Shown here: piece after piece, positions 8,661 to 16,989 of the stretch | Numbering within the stretch: position 1 is the stretch's first letter | How the letters are laid out: the number at the start of each line of letters is the position of its first letter | Assembly (NCBI GenBank): GCA_031266775.1 | Contig: JAISAQ010000045.1 | Location: 1 to 45,601 of the forward strand | DNA: 45,601 bases | Source of the DNA: Treponema sp. | GTDB taxonomy: Bacteria; Spirochaetota; Spirochaetia; Treponematales; Breznakiellaceae | Direction of reading: 5' to 3' | The notes under the pieces: generated by a model | What the model saw: only the letters and a program-made list of their open reading frames with translations | The model's database searches: none | What the model was told of the DNA's origin: nothing | Position numbers and translations under genes: made by a program

Positions 8661-9842
8661 CTACTCAATCCAGCCGGCAAGCGCGGCATGGGCGGTCTTG
8701 AGTTCTTCTACAATTCCAATATGCTGGGGACACTTTTTTTCGCAGGCCCCGCAGGAGACGCAGAGGGACGCGGCCTGTCCGCTGCGGGTCTGGAAGAAGT
8801 AGCCCCGCCGCGACGGTTCGAAGGTATTGAACATGATGCCGTCGTTGTATTTGGAAAAGACCTGGGGAATGTTGACGCCCTGCGGGCAGGGAAGGCAGTA
8901 TTCGCAGCCGGTACAGGGGATGGACGCGAACGAAAAGTAGGTTTCCCGCACCCGTGCGATGATCTTCTTCTCGTCTTCGGAAAGGCAGTGCGGAACGGCG
9001 TCCGGCTTTGAGAAGATCGCTATATCTTCCTTGAGCTGCTCCATTGAGGACACGCCCGAAAGGATCGTGCTGACTTCAGGATAATCAAGCACATGGCGGA
9101 AGGCCCATTCAACAGGGCTGCGTTCCCCGCCGTATTCCCCATAGACGGCCTTCACCGAATCAGGCGGAAAGGCAAGGCTGCCCCCGCGCAGGGGCTCCAT
9201 GATCACAAGGGCGCAGCCTTTAAGGCCGGCCGCCCGTATCGCCTCATCGGTGGTTTCGCTATCCACGTCGATAAGGTTCTGCTGTATCTGGCACATGTCC
9301 CAGCCATAGAAATCGAGGACTTCCTTGAAGCAGGGATAACGGCCGTGATAGGAAAACCCTATGGCCCTGATGAGCCCTTCCGATTTGAATTGTTCGTATT
9401 CCTCAATGATCTTCTGCTTCTTGATATCTTCCCAGACGGGGACCCCTATGTTATGGATAAGATACACATCAAGATAATCCGTGCGGAGTTTCCTGAGGGT
9501 ATTCTCAAGATTCCGCCGGGCGTTTTCGTGCAGGGTCTTTCCGCCGCCCGATTTCAGATCGGCCATAACGGGGAAAGGCTGCTTGGTGGCGATTATCACC
9601 TTTCCACGGCGGCCGCCTTCTTCCAGCGCTTCGCCCAGTATCTCCTCGCTGGTCAAGTTGTGGTAGCCGTAGGCGGTGTCAAAATAGTTGACCCCGTGAT
9701 CCGCCGCGTAGCGTATCATCTCCCACGCCTTTTCACGGTCGACTTCCGCCTTGTCCTCCCTGATGATGCGGGGAAGCCTCATACAGCCCATCCCAAAGGC
9801 CGATACCCTGAACCCGGATTTTCCGTACGTACGGTACTGCAT
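8661..9842 (-). CDS. Aldo/keto reductase with C-terminal 2x[4Fe-4S] ferredoxin-like domain
   Basis: A 393-residue protein. Residues 1-285 are an aldo/keto reductase barrel with D55, Y60, K87 and H129. Residues about 300-380 carry two Cys sets: C309/C312/C315/C318 and C360/C363/C366 plus C370 before Pro, which should bind two [4Fe-4S] clusters. This fused type is common in anaerobes and probably links a carbonyl reduction to ferredoxin-type electron transfer; the substrate is unknown. The start at 9842 has GAGAGGTG just upstream. The gene is apparently transcribed alone. Confidence 0.9.
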   Translation of the reverse strand: MQYRTYGKSGFRVSAFGMGCMRLPRIIREDKAEVDREKAWEMIRYAADHGVNYFDTAYGYHNLTSEEILGEALEEGGRRGKVIIATKQPFPVMADLKSGGGKTLHENARRNLENTLRKLRTDYLDVYLIHNIGVPVWEDIKKQKIIEEYEQFKSEGLIRAIGFSYHGRYPCFKEVLDFYGWDMCQIQQNLIDVDSETTDEAIRAAGLKGCALVIMEPLRGGSLAFPPDSVKAVYGEYGGERSPVEWAFRHVLDYPEVSTILSGVSSMEQLKEDIAIFSKPDAVPHCLSEDEKKIIARVRETYFSFASIPCTGCEYCLPCPQGVNIPQVFSKYNDGIMFNTFEPSRRGYFFQTRSGQAASLCVSCGACEKKCPQHIGIVEELKTAHAALAGWIE

Positions 9843-9906
9843 TTTTCACCTCTCAAAAAAATGGATTTGTCCTGAAATTCCGGTTCCCGGACAAATTCCG
9901 CCGCAA

Positions 9907-9937
9907 TAGAGTTGTTCAATAACCAGAGTTACCAAAC
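9907..9937. repeat. Dispersed palindromic repeat, copy 2 (decayed)
   Basis: The first 17 bases (9907-9923) are identical to copies 1 and 3, but the right arm (GTTACCAAACAA) has diverged. It lies between divergent genes. Confidence 0.7.
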
Positions 9938-10032
9938 AAGCCCGCTGTCTTGCCAAACTATAAAAGTTAATGTTAACGTTAAGTCAAGGCGTCATGACCA
10001 TATTCCACTGGGGCGCCGTACCGGAGGACAAG

Positions 10033-11118
10033 GTGAAAATTTTATTTATAGGCGGAACGGGAACGATAAGCGCCGCCATTTCCCGGCGGGTTCTGGAACT
10101 GGGCTGGGATCTCTACCTGCTTAACCGGGGGAACCGGAACGGGGATCTTGCAGGCGGGCTCTGCGGTACAAAGAACGCGCCGGGAACGGGGAATCTTGTT
10201 GAAATCACCTGCGACATTAACGCGGAAAGCGAAGCGGAAATCGCGTCAAAACTTTCGGGCGTTTTGGGGAAAGGCGGACAATTTGACGCCGCCGCCGATT
10301 TTATCGCCTTTACCCTTCCCCAGGCCGAAAGGGACTACCGCATCCTGGGCGGCCTTACGAAACAGTACCTTTTTATAAGCTCGGCGTCGGCGTATCAAAA
10401 ACCCCTTTCAAGCTGCTTCATAACCGAAAGTACGCCCCTTGCCAATCCCTACTGGGAATATTCCCGGAACAAGATAGCCTGTGAAGATTTTCTTATGGCA
10501 AAGTACCGGGAATCGGGCTTTCCTGTTACGATAGTCCGCCCCAGCCACACCTACGACGAACGGAGCGTCCCTCTGGGCGTCCACGGTAAAAACGGAAGCT
10601 GGCAGGTTCTTAAACGCATGCTCGGCGGAAAACAGGTGATCATTCACGGGGACGGCGAAAGCCTTTGGACCATGACGGCGAATTCCGATTTCGCGGCGGG
10701 CTTTACGGGCCTTCTTGGAAACATACACGCCATTGGGGAAGCGGTGCAGATCACTTCGGACGAGACCCTTACCTGGAACCAGGTGTACGCCGCCGTCGCC
10801 CGGGCGCTCGGCGTTCCCCTGAAGGCGGCGCATATTTCAAGCGAATTCCTTTCGGCCATAGGACCGTACGATTTTACAGGCGGCCTTATAGGCGACAAGG
10901 CCAACTCGCTCGTGTTTGACAACGCAAAACTCAAGCGCCTTGTTCCCGGTTTTACGGCGTCCGTGCGCTTTGACCAGGGAGTGCGCAAATCGGTGAACTA
11001 CATCCTCGCCCACAAGGAATGTCAAATTGAAGATCCCGAATTTGACGCGTGGTGCGACAGGGTAATCGCCGCGCGGGAAAAGGCGGTTGAGGAACTGCGC
11101 AGAGGCCCGCGCCCCTAA
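10033..11118 (+). CDS. NAD-dependent epimerase/dehydratase family protein
   Basis: A 361-residue extended short-chain dehydrogenase. The GTG start at 10033 is preferred because GGAGG lies five bases upstream and the protein then begins directly with the first Rossmann strand (KILFIGGTGTIS, a GxxGxxx NAD-binding loop). The frame opens earlier, at 9970, but those 21 codons look non-native. Residues about 110-170 hold SSASAYQ and the active-site YSRNK (YxxxK). The closest general type is the plant CSP41/isoflavone-reductase-like epimerases that act on nucleotide sugars. No pathway neighbours help. A hairpin with stem CGAACC/GGTTCG follows at 11136-11160. Confidence 0.85.
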   Translation: MKILFIGGTGTISAAISRRVLELGWDLYLLNRGNRNGDLAGGLCGTKNAPGTGNLVEITCDINAESEAEIASKLSGVLGKGGQFDAAADFIAFTLPQAERDYRILGGLTKQYLFISSASAYQKPLSSCFITESTPLANPYWEYSRNKIACEDFLMAKYRESGFPVTIVRPSHTYDERSVPLGVHGKNGSWQVLKRMLGGKQVIIHGDGESLWTMTANSDFAAGFTGLLGNIHAIGEAVQITSDETLTWNQVYAAVARALGVPLKAAHISSEFLSAIGPYDFTGGLIGDKANSLVFDNAKLKRLVPGFTASVRFDQGVRKSVNYILAHKECQIEDPEFDAWCDRVIAAREKAVEELRRGPRP

Positions 11119-11191
11119 AAGCGCCGGTTTAATACCGCGCCGAACCTTCGGTTCGCGCTTGCCGCGCGGAGGCTCATTGCAACGGGAGCGC

Positions 11192-11995
11192 CTATACGCA
11201 GAGCAGCCCCGCGTCCAGCACAAACTGGGAACCCGTGGCATACCGGGCCCTGCCGCTGGCCACATAAGCCACGAGATTGGCCACATCCTCAGGTTCGATC
11301 CAGGGAACCGGCAGCAGATTCCCGGCGCTCCGTTCGGCGATTTCTACAGGCGTTGCCCCTTCCATGGCGGCAAGCCCGTCATTCATCGGCGTGTTTACCC
11401 CTGTGGGATGTATGCTCACTACCCGGATATTGTAGGGGGCCAGCTCGATGGCCCATGCCTTGGTCAGGCCGGTAAGCCCCCACTTGGAGGCGGTATAATG
11501 GGAAAGACGGTTCCCGCCCCGGAGCCCCATGGTGGAGGAATTGTTGACAATCACCCCGCTTTTGGCCTGTATCATGTATGGAACCACCCGGCGGGTTACG
11601 TTGAAAGGGCCCTTTAGATTAATGTCGATCATGGCGTTCCATTCGTCATCGGTCATGGAATCTACCGCGGCATAGGCGCAGATTCCGGCGTTGTTGAAAA
11701 GAATGTCAATTTTGCCGAAGGCCGCCATGGTTTCCTCAACCGCCTTCCGTACCGCCGTGTCGTCCCGGACATCCCCCGCGGCAATCACCGCCCGCCGTCC
11801 CAGCGCCTCAATTTCCCCCTTGAGGCTCTCCAGCTCCGCCCCCGTGCCGAATTCATAACGGGGATAGTCGAGTTTTTTCGCCACATCGAAGGCGGCAATG
11901 TCCGCCCCCTGTTCCGCCAGAAGCAGCGCCGTGGCCCGTCCCTGACCGTGGGCCGCGCCGGTAATAAAAGCCGTTTTGCCGGAAAATTCACCCAC
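11192..11995 (-). CDS. Short-chain dehydrogenase/reductase (carveol dehydrogenase-like)
   Basis: A 267-residue classical SDR. The GTG start at 11995 is chosen: GGGGAGG is six bases upstream, the protein begins just before the first strand, and it overlaps the end of the preceding gene by eight bases. It has the NAD-binding loop TGAAHGQGRA, an NNAG motif, a catalytic Ser and YTASK (YxxxK), and the C-terminal HPTGVNTPM. The GQGR and HPTGVNTPM signatures are those of the carveol-dehydrogenase or mycofactocin-coupled SDR group, but no mycofactocin genes are seen here. It is the last gene of the ABC transporter operon and probably oxidises or reduces an alcohol derived from the imported compound. 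Confidence 0.9.
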   Translation of the reverse strand: MGEFSGKTAFITGAAHGQGRATALLLAEQGADIAAFDVAKKLDYPRYEFGTGAELESLKGEIEALGRRAVIAAGDVRDDTAVRKAVEETMAAFGKIDILFNNAGICAYAAVDSMTDDEWNAMIDINLKGPFNVTRRVVPYMIQAKSGVIVNNSSTMGLRGGNRLSHYTASKWGLTGLTKAWAIELAPYNIRVVSIHPTGVNTPMNDGLAAMEGATPVEIAERSAGNLLPVPWIEPEDVANLVAYVASGRARYATGSQFVLDAGLLCV

Positions 11996-12530
11996 GGCCG
12001 GCCTCCCCTTCTTTAACATACCGGTAAAGCACCTCGTCCAGCGGTATCCTGGCAACGGTGTTGAAAAGATTGGTGGCGCTCATGATTCCCCCAAAGGCAA
12101 AGAGGAGTACAATCTGTTCGGTACTGTAGCGTTCCTTGAGGGTATCGTACAAGGACTGGGGGATATTATGGGGGTCCCGGCCTATGGCGTGTCCCAGATC
12201 CATCAGAAACCGTTCGGTCTCCGAAAGGACCGGATTATCGGGATCGTCCCCGGATTCAACAAGAATTTTCCTGAAAAAGGCCGAACAGATCAGACATTCA
12301 TTCGCCGTGGAAATGGCGTAGGCGTAGAGGGACAAAGCCCGTTCCCCGGTAAAGGGAACGACAAGGTCCCGCAGGGTGTACCACTCCATATAGGCTTTGA
12401 AAGCGGGCACACTGTGCAGCAGGGTCCGTTTCATGTTGGTAACCCGGCCGTTTTTCGCGATCTGATCATCGTATTCCCGCTTCGCCTCGGGTAAAACGGT
12501 CTCATACTCCGTCATGGGTAAAAAACTCAT
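11988..12530 (-). CDS. Carboxymuconolactone decarboxylase / AhpD-like protein
   Basis: A 180-residue helical protein of the AhpD-like superfamily. The start at 12530 is set by GGAGG five bases upstream. The segment STANECLICSAFF holds the CxxC redox pair of the family, but the His that follows the second Cys in classical AhpD peroxidases is replaced by Phe, so peroxidase activity is doubtful. The gene lies between the ABC transporter ATPase and the SDR gene and overlaps the SDR start. It may process or protect against the transported compound. Confidence 0.8.
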   Translation of the reverse strand: MSFLPMTEYETVLPEAKREYDDQIAKNGRVTNMKRTLLHSVPAFKAYMEWYTLRDLVVPFTGERALSLYAYAISTANECLICSAFFRKILVESGDDPDNPVLSETERFLMDLGHAIGRDPHNIPQSLYDTLKERYSTEQIVLLFAFGGIMSATNLFNTVARIPLDEVLYRYVKEGEAGRG

Positions 12531-12577
12531 ACATTCCTCCTTGGGTACAATTGTTGAAGGATCCTTAACGGGCTTCA

Positions 12578-13330
12578 TCATATTTGGAACGAATAATCGG
12601 GGGAAAACTGCTGAAGAAACTGCCGGGTCCGCTCCTTTTGGGGGTGGCTGAAGAATTCCTTCGCCGGTCCTTCTTCCAGTATCCGTCCTTTTTCAAGGAA
12701 CACAATTCTAGTCCCCACTTCCCGGGCAAAGGCTAATTCATGGGTCACTACAATCATGGTATTTCCCTCCGCGGCGACCTTTCTCATGGTACCAAGTACT
12801 TCCTGTACCAGTTCCGGGTCCAGGGCGCTGGTGGGTTCGTCAAAAAGAATCACCTTGGGGTTCATGGCCACCGCCCTGGCGATAGCCACCCGCTGCTGCT
12901 GGCCGCCTGAAAGGGACGAAGGATAGGCGGACATCTTGTCCCCAAGCCCCACTTTTTCCAGATGATAACGGGCCAGTTCCCCCGCCTTGCGCCGGGACAT
13001 CTTCCGGACCACCAGCAGCCCTTCCTCCACATTTGCCAGGGCGGTCTTATGCAGAAAAAGATTGTAGCCCTGAAACACCATGGAAGTTTTCCGCCGGAGC
13101 CGGTAGGCATCTTTTTTGGTATAATGCCGGCAGTCAAGGGTTTCACCGTCCACGGTGATGAAACCGGACTGGGACCGCTCCAGCAGGTTGATACAGCGCA
13201 GCAGAGTGGATTTTCCCGAACCGCTCGGACCGATGATCACCACCACCGCCCCCGGCGCCACATCAAGGTCTATGTCGTGGAGCACGTGGTTATCGCCGTA
13301 GGACTTGTCGAGCGAACGGATCGATATCAT
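12578..13330 (-). CDS. Polar amino acid ABC transporter, ATP-binding subunit
   Basis: A 250-residue ATPase of the GlnQ/HisP type. It has Walker A GPSGSGKST, a Q-loop, signature LSGGQQQRVAIARA, Walker B VILFDEPTSALD and the switch His in VVTHE. It overlaps the permease stop by four bases (ATGA). It powers uptake with the permease and binding protein just upstream. Substrate specificity cannot be read from this subunit. Confidence 0.95.
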   Translation of the reverse strand: MISIRSLDKSYGDNHVLHDIDLDVAPGAVVVIIGPSGSGKSTLLRCINLLERSQSGFITVDGETLDCRHYTKKDAYRLRRKTSMVFQGYNLFLHKTALANVEEGLLVVRKMSRRKAGELARYHLEKVGLGDKMSAYPSSLSGGQQQRVAIARAVAMNPKVILFDEPTSALDPELVQEVLGTMRKVAAEGNTMIVVTHELAFAREVGTRIVFLEKGRILEEGPAKEFFSHPQKERTRQFLQQFSPDYSFQI

Positions 13331-14046
13331 GGCAGTTTCCTTTCGTGCCGCCGCAGCCGGCGTTCCGACAGGATTAAAAGCCGTTCCAGCGTAAAGCAGA
13401 TGAGCCAGTAAAGCAGGGCCGCCACCAGGTAAGCCTCGAGAAAATTGGAAGAACGGGCGGCGGTAATCTTTGCCTGGCCGATGATCTCCGGCACCGACGC
13501 GGCAAAAGCCAGGGACGTATCCTTGAGCAGGGCGATGAAGGTGTTCCCCATATTGGGCAATGCCACGAGTGCGGCCTGGGGCAGGGTTATGCGTAAAAAA
13601 ACCTGAAAGTCGGTCATCCCCAGGGAAGAAGCCGCCTCGATCTGTCCGGGGGGAACCGAAAGCAGCGCCGCCCGGATAGACTCCGACAAATAGGCCCCTA
13701 CGTTAAGGGAAAAAGAAAAGTACATGAACACGATTGCCGGTATGGCCGAAATATCGAGGCGCCAGGCGTAGATTTCGTTAAGGTACCGCAGTACCATGGG
13801 GATCCCGTAATAACAGAGAAATATCTGCGCCAAAAGAGGGGTCCCCCGCATAAAGGAGGTGTACACTCCAACGAACCTGAGAAGCATCGGAATCCGCCTG
13901 ATCTTTATCAGGGCGATCCCCAAACCTATAAGGGCGCCGAAGAAAAAGGCCACCGCCGCGATTGCCAGGGAAACCGGTATCCCCCGGGCAATCCGCGGAA
14001 ACGAGCGAACCATAAAGTCAAAATCGAGGATGCTTCTTGCCGGCAT
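13327..14046 (-). CDS. Polar amino acid ABC transporter, permease subunit
   Basis: A 239-residue inner-membrane protein of the HisM/GlnP family. The ATG at 14046 is preferred, with GGGGGG four bases upstream; the open frame upstream to 14394 is only the shadow of the binding-protein gene. It has several hydrophobic segments and the conserved cytoplasmic EAA loop (EAASSLGMTDFQVFLRITLP), where the ATPase docks. Only one permease gene is present, so it probably works as a homodimer. Confidence 0.95.
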   Translation of the reverse strand: MPARSILDFDFMVRSFPRIARGIPVSLAIAAVAFFFGALIGLGIALIKIRRIPMLLRFVGVYTSFMRGTPLLAQIFLCYYGIPMVLRYLNEIYAWRLDISAIPAIVFMYFSFSLNVGAYLSESIRAALLSVPPGQIEAASSLGMTDFQVFLRITLPQAALVALPNMGNTFIALLKDTSLAFAASVPEIIGQAKITAARSSNFLEAYLVAALLYWLICFTLERLLILSERRLRRHERKLP

Positions 14047-14069
14047 GGTTCCCCCCTGCGCCAAAACGG

Positions 14070-14867
14070 TTATTTTGAATAGTCCGCCCCAAGCCATTGA
14101 ATCGACAGGGCGCTTAAACGGCCGTCGCCGTGGACTTTGGCCAGGGCGGCGTCCAGTTTGTCCCGCAGAGCCGTTCCGGCGGGATCCTTTTTCGCGACAA
14201 AAAAGACGGAATTTTCCTCTATACGCTTTCCCGCAGGCTCCACATCCAGGCCTTGGGCAACTGCCTTTGCCCTTGCCATCGCCGGATCGTTCAGAGTCGC
14301 GTCGATCCTTCCGTTGACAATATCCTGCAATACTGTGGTAATGTCTTCCTCGTAATATACGATAGTAAGAATATCCCCGTTCGCCTTGTTCCACTCCTCA
14401 AGGAACCGGGTGAAACTGTCCCCCACGGTCGTGCCGATCCGTTTACCCCGAAGGTTTTCCAGGTCCTGAATGTCGGTGCGGCCCTTTTTCACGATAAGCT
14501 GGCTCGTACTTTGATGGTAGGACTGATTGGTCAGGACGTATTTGGCCTCCCGTTCCGGGGTGCGGAAAATCTGCTGGGCGATTAACTGATACCGGTCAGA
14601 ATCCAGTCCGGGAAAAAGAGAATCCCAGGAGGCGGCGTGGAATTCGAACCGCAGATCGGGGTCCACGGTTTCCAGAAGCCTGAGAACCTCAATATCATAG
14701 CCCGTAACCCTGCCGTCCGGGTCGACCAGGGAAAAAGGTTCGTAGGTCCCCATGGTACCCACGCTAAAAACCGCGGTTCCTCCGGTGGTTTTATCGCTTT
14801 TTCCCCCGGCAAAGAGGGCAAAACCGGCCAAAAGAACCAGACTCACCGCAAAAGCATACCTTTTCAT
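14070..14867 (-). CDS. Polar amino acid ABC transporter, periplasmic substrate-binding protein
   Basis: A 265-residue family-3 solute-binding protein. The start at 14867 has AAGGAG six bases upstream and gives a signal peptide (hydrophobic residues about 5-20, cleavage near LFA-GG). There is no lipobox Cys, so it should be soluble in the periplasm. The mature part has the typical start (GTMGTYEPFSLVDPDGRVTGYDIEVL) and the LRGKRIGTTVGDS segment. It is the first gene of a five-gene operon: binding protein, permease, ATPase, AhpD-like, SDR. Similar sets in other bacteria import cystine or modified sulfur amino acids; that substrate is only a guess. Confidence 0.95.
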   Translation of the reverse strand: MKRYAFAVSLVLLAGFALFAGGKSDKTTGGTAVFSVGTMGTYEPFSLVDPDGRVTGYDIEVLRLLETVDPDLRFEFHAASWDSLFPGLDSDRYQLIAQQIFRTPEREAKYVLTNQSYHQSTSQLIVKKGRTDIQDLENLRGKRIGTTVGDSFTRFLEEWNKANGDILTIVYYEEDITTVLQDIVNGRIDATLNDPAMARAKAVAQGLDVEPAGKRIEENSVFFVAKKDPAGTALRDKLDAALAKVHGDGRLSALSIQWLGADYSK

Positions 14868-14894
14868 ACAATTCTCCTTATACATGGCGATATT

Positions 14895-14926
14895 AAACAT
14901 ATTAAACGCATATGTTCAATATGTTT
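14895..14926. promoter_or_regulatory. Palindromic operator candidate over the ABC operon promoter
   Basis: A 13-bp inverted repeat with one mismatch: AAACATATTAAAC (14895-14907) and GTTCAATATGTTT (14914-14926), six bases apart. It covers the -10 element and predicted transcription start, the classic position for a repressor site. The regulator is not encoded nearby. Confidence 0.65.
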
Positions 14927-14951
14927 TAACCGGAAAAAAATTTTTTGTCAA
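14923..14951 (-). promoter_or_regulatory. Promoter of the ABC transporter operon
   Basis: On the minus strand: TTGACA (14951-14946), 17-base spacer, TAAAAC (14928-14923). The -35 is perfect and the -10 matches 4 of 6. Confidence 0.6.
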
Positions 14952-14961
14952 TAGGGACTGT

Positions 14962-14997
14962 TCCAAAACTTCAGTTTTTGGATGCAGCTTTAGCTGC
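14962..14997. repeat. Composite palindromic repeat, copy A
   Basis: TCCAAAACT (14962-14970) pairs with AGTTTTTGGA (14973-14982), followed by the hairpin GCAGC-TTTA-GCTGC (14984-14997). The stretch from 14966 onward is nearly the same as that from 25664. Confidence 0.7.
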
Positions 14998-15004
14998 CGT
15001 TCCC

Positions 15005-16264
15005 TTAATACTTCCGCAGAAGTTCAAGCGGCCTGAGCTTTCCGGCGCGGCGGGCGGGAAGGGCCGAAGCCGTTACGGAACAGAGGATCGTAAAGAGGCC
15101 GATAAGAAAGATCATCTTCCAGTCTATGATAACCGGTATGGTTTCGAGGTAATAACCGGGATCGAGGATCTTCACGCTTTCACCGTGAAAAACGCCGGAG
15201 AAAAAACTGAGGATCCTCTCAAGTCCCCTGATGACGGGGTTGATGAAGCGCCCCAGAAGCAGCCCCGCTCCTATGCCCAGAACGGAGCCGGTAAGGCCGG
15301 TAAGGAAACTTCCCCACAGGAAGATCCCCTGTATGCCCCCGTTGCCGGCGCCGGCCGCCTTGAGGACGGCGATATCCCTCTGGCGCTCTATGACCAGCAT
15401 GGATGTTGCCGATGAAACATTCACCGCGGCAACCATCACGATAAGGGCCATGATAAAAAGGAGAAGCTGGCGCGTCTGTTCATAGGAACTGTACTGGGAT
15501 TGCTGCAGTTCCTTCCAGGTAAAGACGGCAAAGCCGGGCCCCAGGGCGGAGTTTATGTTGAAGGCCATGCGATCCGCTCCCCGGTACGGATCGTCTATTT
15601 TTACAAGAAGGCGGAAAGAAGCGTATTCGGGGGAAAAGATCCCTTCTCCCGCCTCCCCTGATGTAATGCACCACAGCGAATCCAGTTCCCGGTATCCTGA
15701 AGAGACAATGCCTTTCACGGTAAAGGGGGTAAAGCGCGGAATGCTTCTTCCGCCCGATGTCCGCAGGGTCATGATACGCACTGTCTTTCCCACTTCGGCG
15801 CCGGCCGACGCGGCGATTTCTTCTCCCAAAAGTATCTCGCGGTCCGATTCAAGCGACGCCTCTCCCTCAACGGTCTTAAGGAAACGGAGGCTTCCCGGAT
15901 CTTCCCAGTAGGATTTTTCAACGGCCCGTATGGTGGCCCCGCTTTTGTTCCTGCCGACAAGCATCCCCAGCCCCTGCCGTTCCATCCACACGCCGCGCAC
16001 GCCGGGAAGCCCCGCGACAACGGAAGCGGCAAGGTCAAGCCCGCCCTGGTCCGAAAAGTCGTACACCTGTATGTGGGCCGTCCCCAGTTCAAGATAACGG
16101 TCCGTGATGCCCCGTATCATGCCGTCGGCGACAATAAGGGTAACGATAATGGGAACAAGGCTCACGGCTATTCCCGCGGCGGCCCCCCGGAGGTAGCGCC
16201 CCCCTTCATGGGCCCTTCCCAGAAGATAGCGGAAGGCGATAAAGAAACCGGACCCGCTTTTCAT
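15005..16264 (-). CDS. LolC/E-type lipoprotein-release permease (second copy)
   Basis: A 419-residue FtsX/MacB-fold membrane protein. It has one N-terminal membrane segment (about 25-48, after the FRYLLGRAHEGGRYLRG amphipathic start), a large periplasmic domain (about 50-270) and three C-terminal membrane segments (about 275-405). The C-terminus ALPARRAGKLRPLELLRKY is the usual end of the family. With the adjacent ATPase and partner permease it forms a LolCDE-type complex that extracts lipoproteins from the inner membrane. Its ATG overlaps the ATPase stop (ATGA). Confidence 0.9.
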   Translation of the reverse strand: MKSGSGFFIAFRYLLGRAHEGGRYLRGAAAGIAVSLVPIIVTLIVADGMIRGITDRYLELGTAHIQVYDFSDQGGLDLAASVVAGLPGVRGVWMERQGLGMLVGRNKSGATIRAVEKSYWEDPGSLRFLKTVEGEASLESDREILLGEEIAASAGAEVGKTVRIMTLRTSGGRSIPRFTPFTVKGIVSSGYRELDSLWCITSGEAGEGIFSPEYASFRLLVKIDDPYRGADRMAFNINSALGPGFAVFTWKELQQSQYSSYEQTRQLLLFIMALIVMVAAVNVSSATSMLVIERQRDIAVLKAAGAGNGGIQGIFLWGSFLTGLTGSVLGIGAGLLLGRFINPVIRGLERILSFFSGVFHGESVKILDPGYYLETIPVIIDWKMIFLIGLFTILCSVTASALPARRAGKLRPLELLRKY

Positions 16265-16989
16265 TTTTCCACGCCGGGCCCCGGAAGGCCCGCCCCGCCG
16301 TTCCGCTCCATGCCGGCAAGCGTTCCGTCTTCCAGCGTACAGTGCAGTCCCGCCCTGGCGGCGACCTTTTCATCGTGAGTCACCACTATCAGTGTCTTGC
16401 CCCTTTTTTCCGCCGCGCCGTACAAAAGCTCCGTTACCATGGCGCTGTTGTCGGGGTCCAGGTTCCCCGTAGGCTCGTCGGCCAGAACCAGATCGGGATC
16501 GTTGACCATGGACCTGGCAACCGCGACGCGCTGGCGCTCCCCGCCTGAAAGCTGGGAAGGAAAATGGCCCGTCCTGTCTTCCAGCCTGACATCTCCAAGA
16601 AGCAGACGGGCCCTTTCGGCGGCGTCCTTCTTCCTCATGCCGGCAATGTAGGCGGGCAGCATGACATTTTCAAGAGCGGTAAAATCCTTGAGAAGATAAT
16701 GAAACTGAAAGATGAAGCCCACCTGCCGGCTCCGGTAAGATGAAAGGGCGCTTTCGGGAAGGGCGCTTATTTCGGTGTTCCCCACAGACACGGAGCCCGA
16801 GTCCGTCCTGTCAAGGCCGCCGATGATATTAAGCAGGGTGCTCTTCCCGCTGCCGCTCCGGCCTGTTATCGCGAGGGAAGCGCCCCGTTCAATTTCAAAA
16901 CTGATGCCTTTAAGAATATGAAGGGTCTCGGCGCCCGAAAGGTAATTCTTCACAATACCGGAGACACGGAGAATGATGCCGTCACTCAT
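16261..16989 (-). CDS. lolD: LolD-type lipoprotein-release ABC transporter ATPase
   Basis: A 242-residue ATPase of the LolD/MacB class. It has Walker [11 protein letters not shown], signature [15 protein letters not shown], Walker [13 protein letters not shown] and switch His in VVTHDE. It lies between its two permease partners and overlaps both. A short Gly-rich tail (about residues 228-242) extends past the usual end. Confidence 0.93.
   Translation of the reverse strand: MSDGIILRVSGIVKNYLSGAETLHILKGISFEIERGASLAITGRSGSGKSTLLNIIGGLDRTDSGSVSVGNTEISALPESALSSYRSRQVGFIFQFHYLLKDFTALENVMLPAYIAGMRKKDAAERARLLLGDVRLEDRTGHFPSQLSGGERQRVAVARSMVNDPDLVLADEPTGNLDPDNSAMVTELLYGAAEKRGKTLIVVTHDEKVAARAGLHCTLEDGTLAGMERNGGAGLPGPGVEK

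Noticed and set aside
14046-14394. An N-terminal extension of the permease
   Set aside because: Overlaps the binding-protein gene, is basic and Gly-rich with no membrane segments, and a good ribosome site supports the ATG at 14046.
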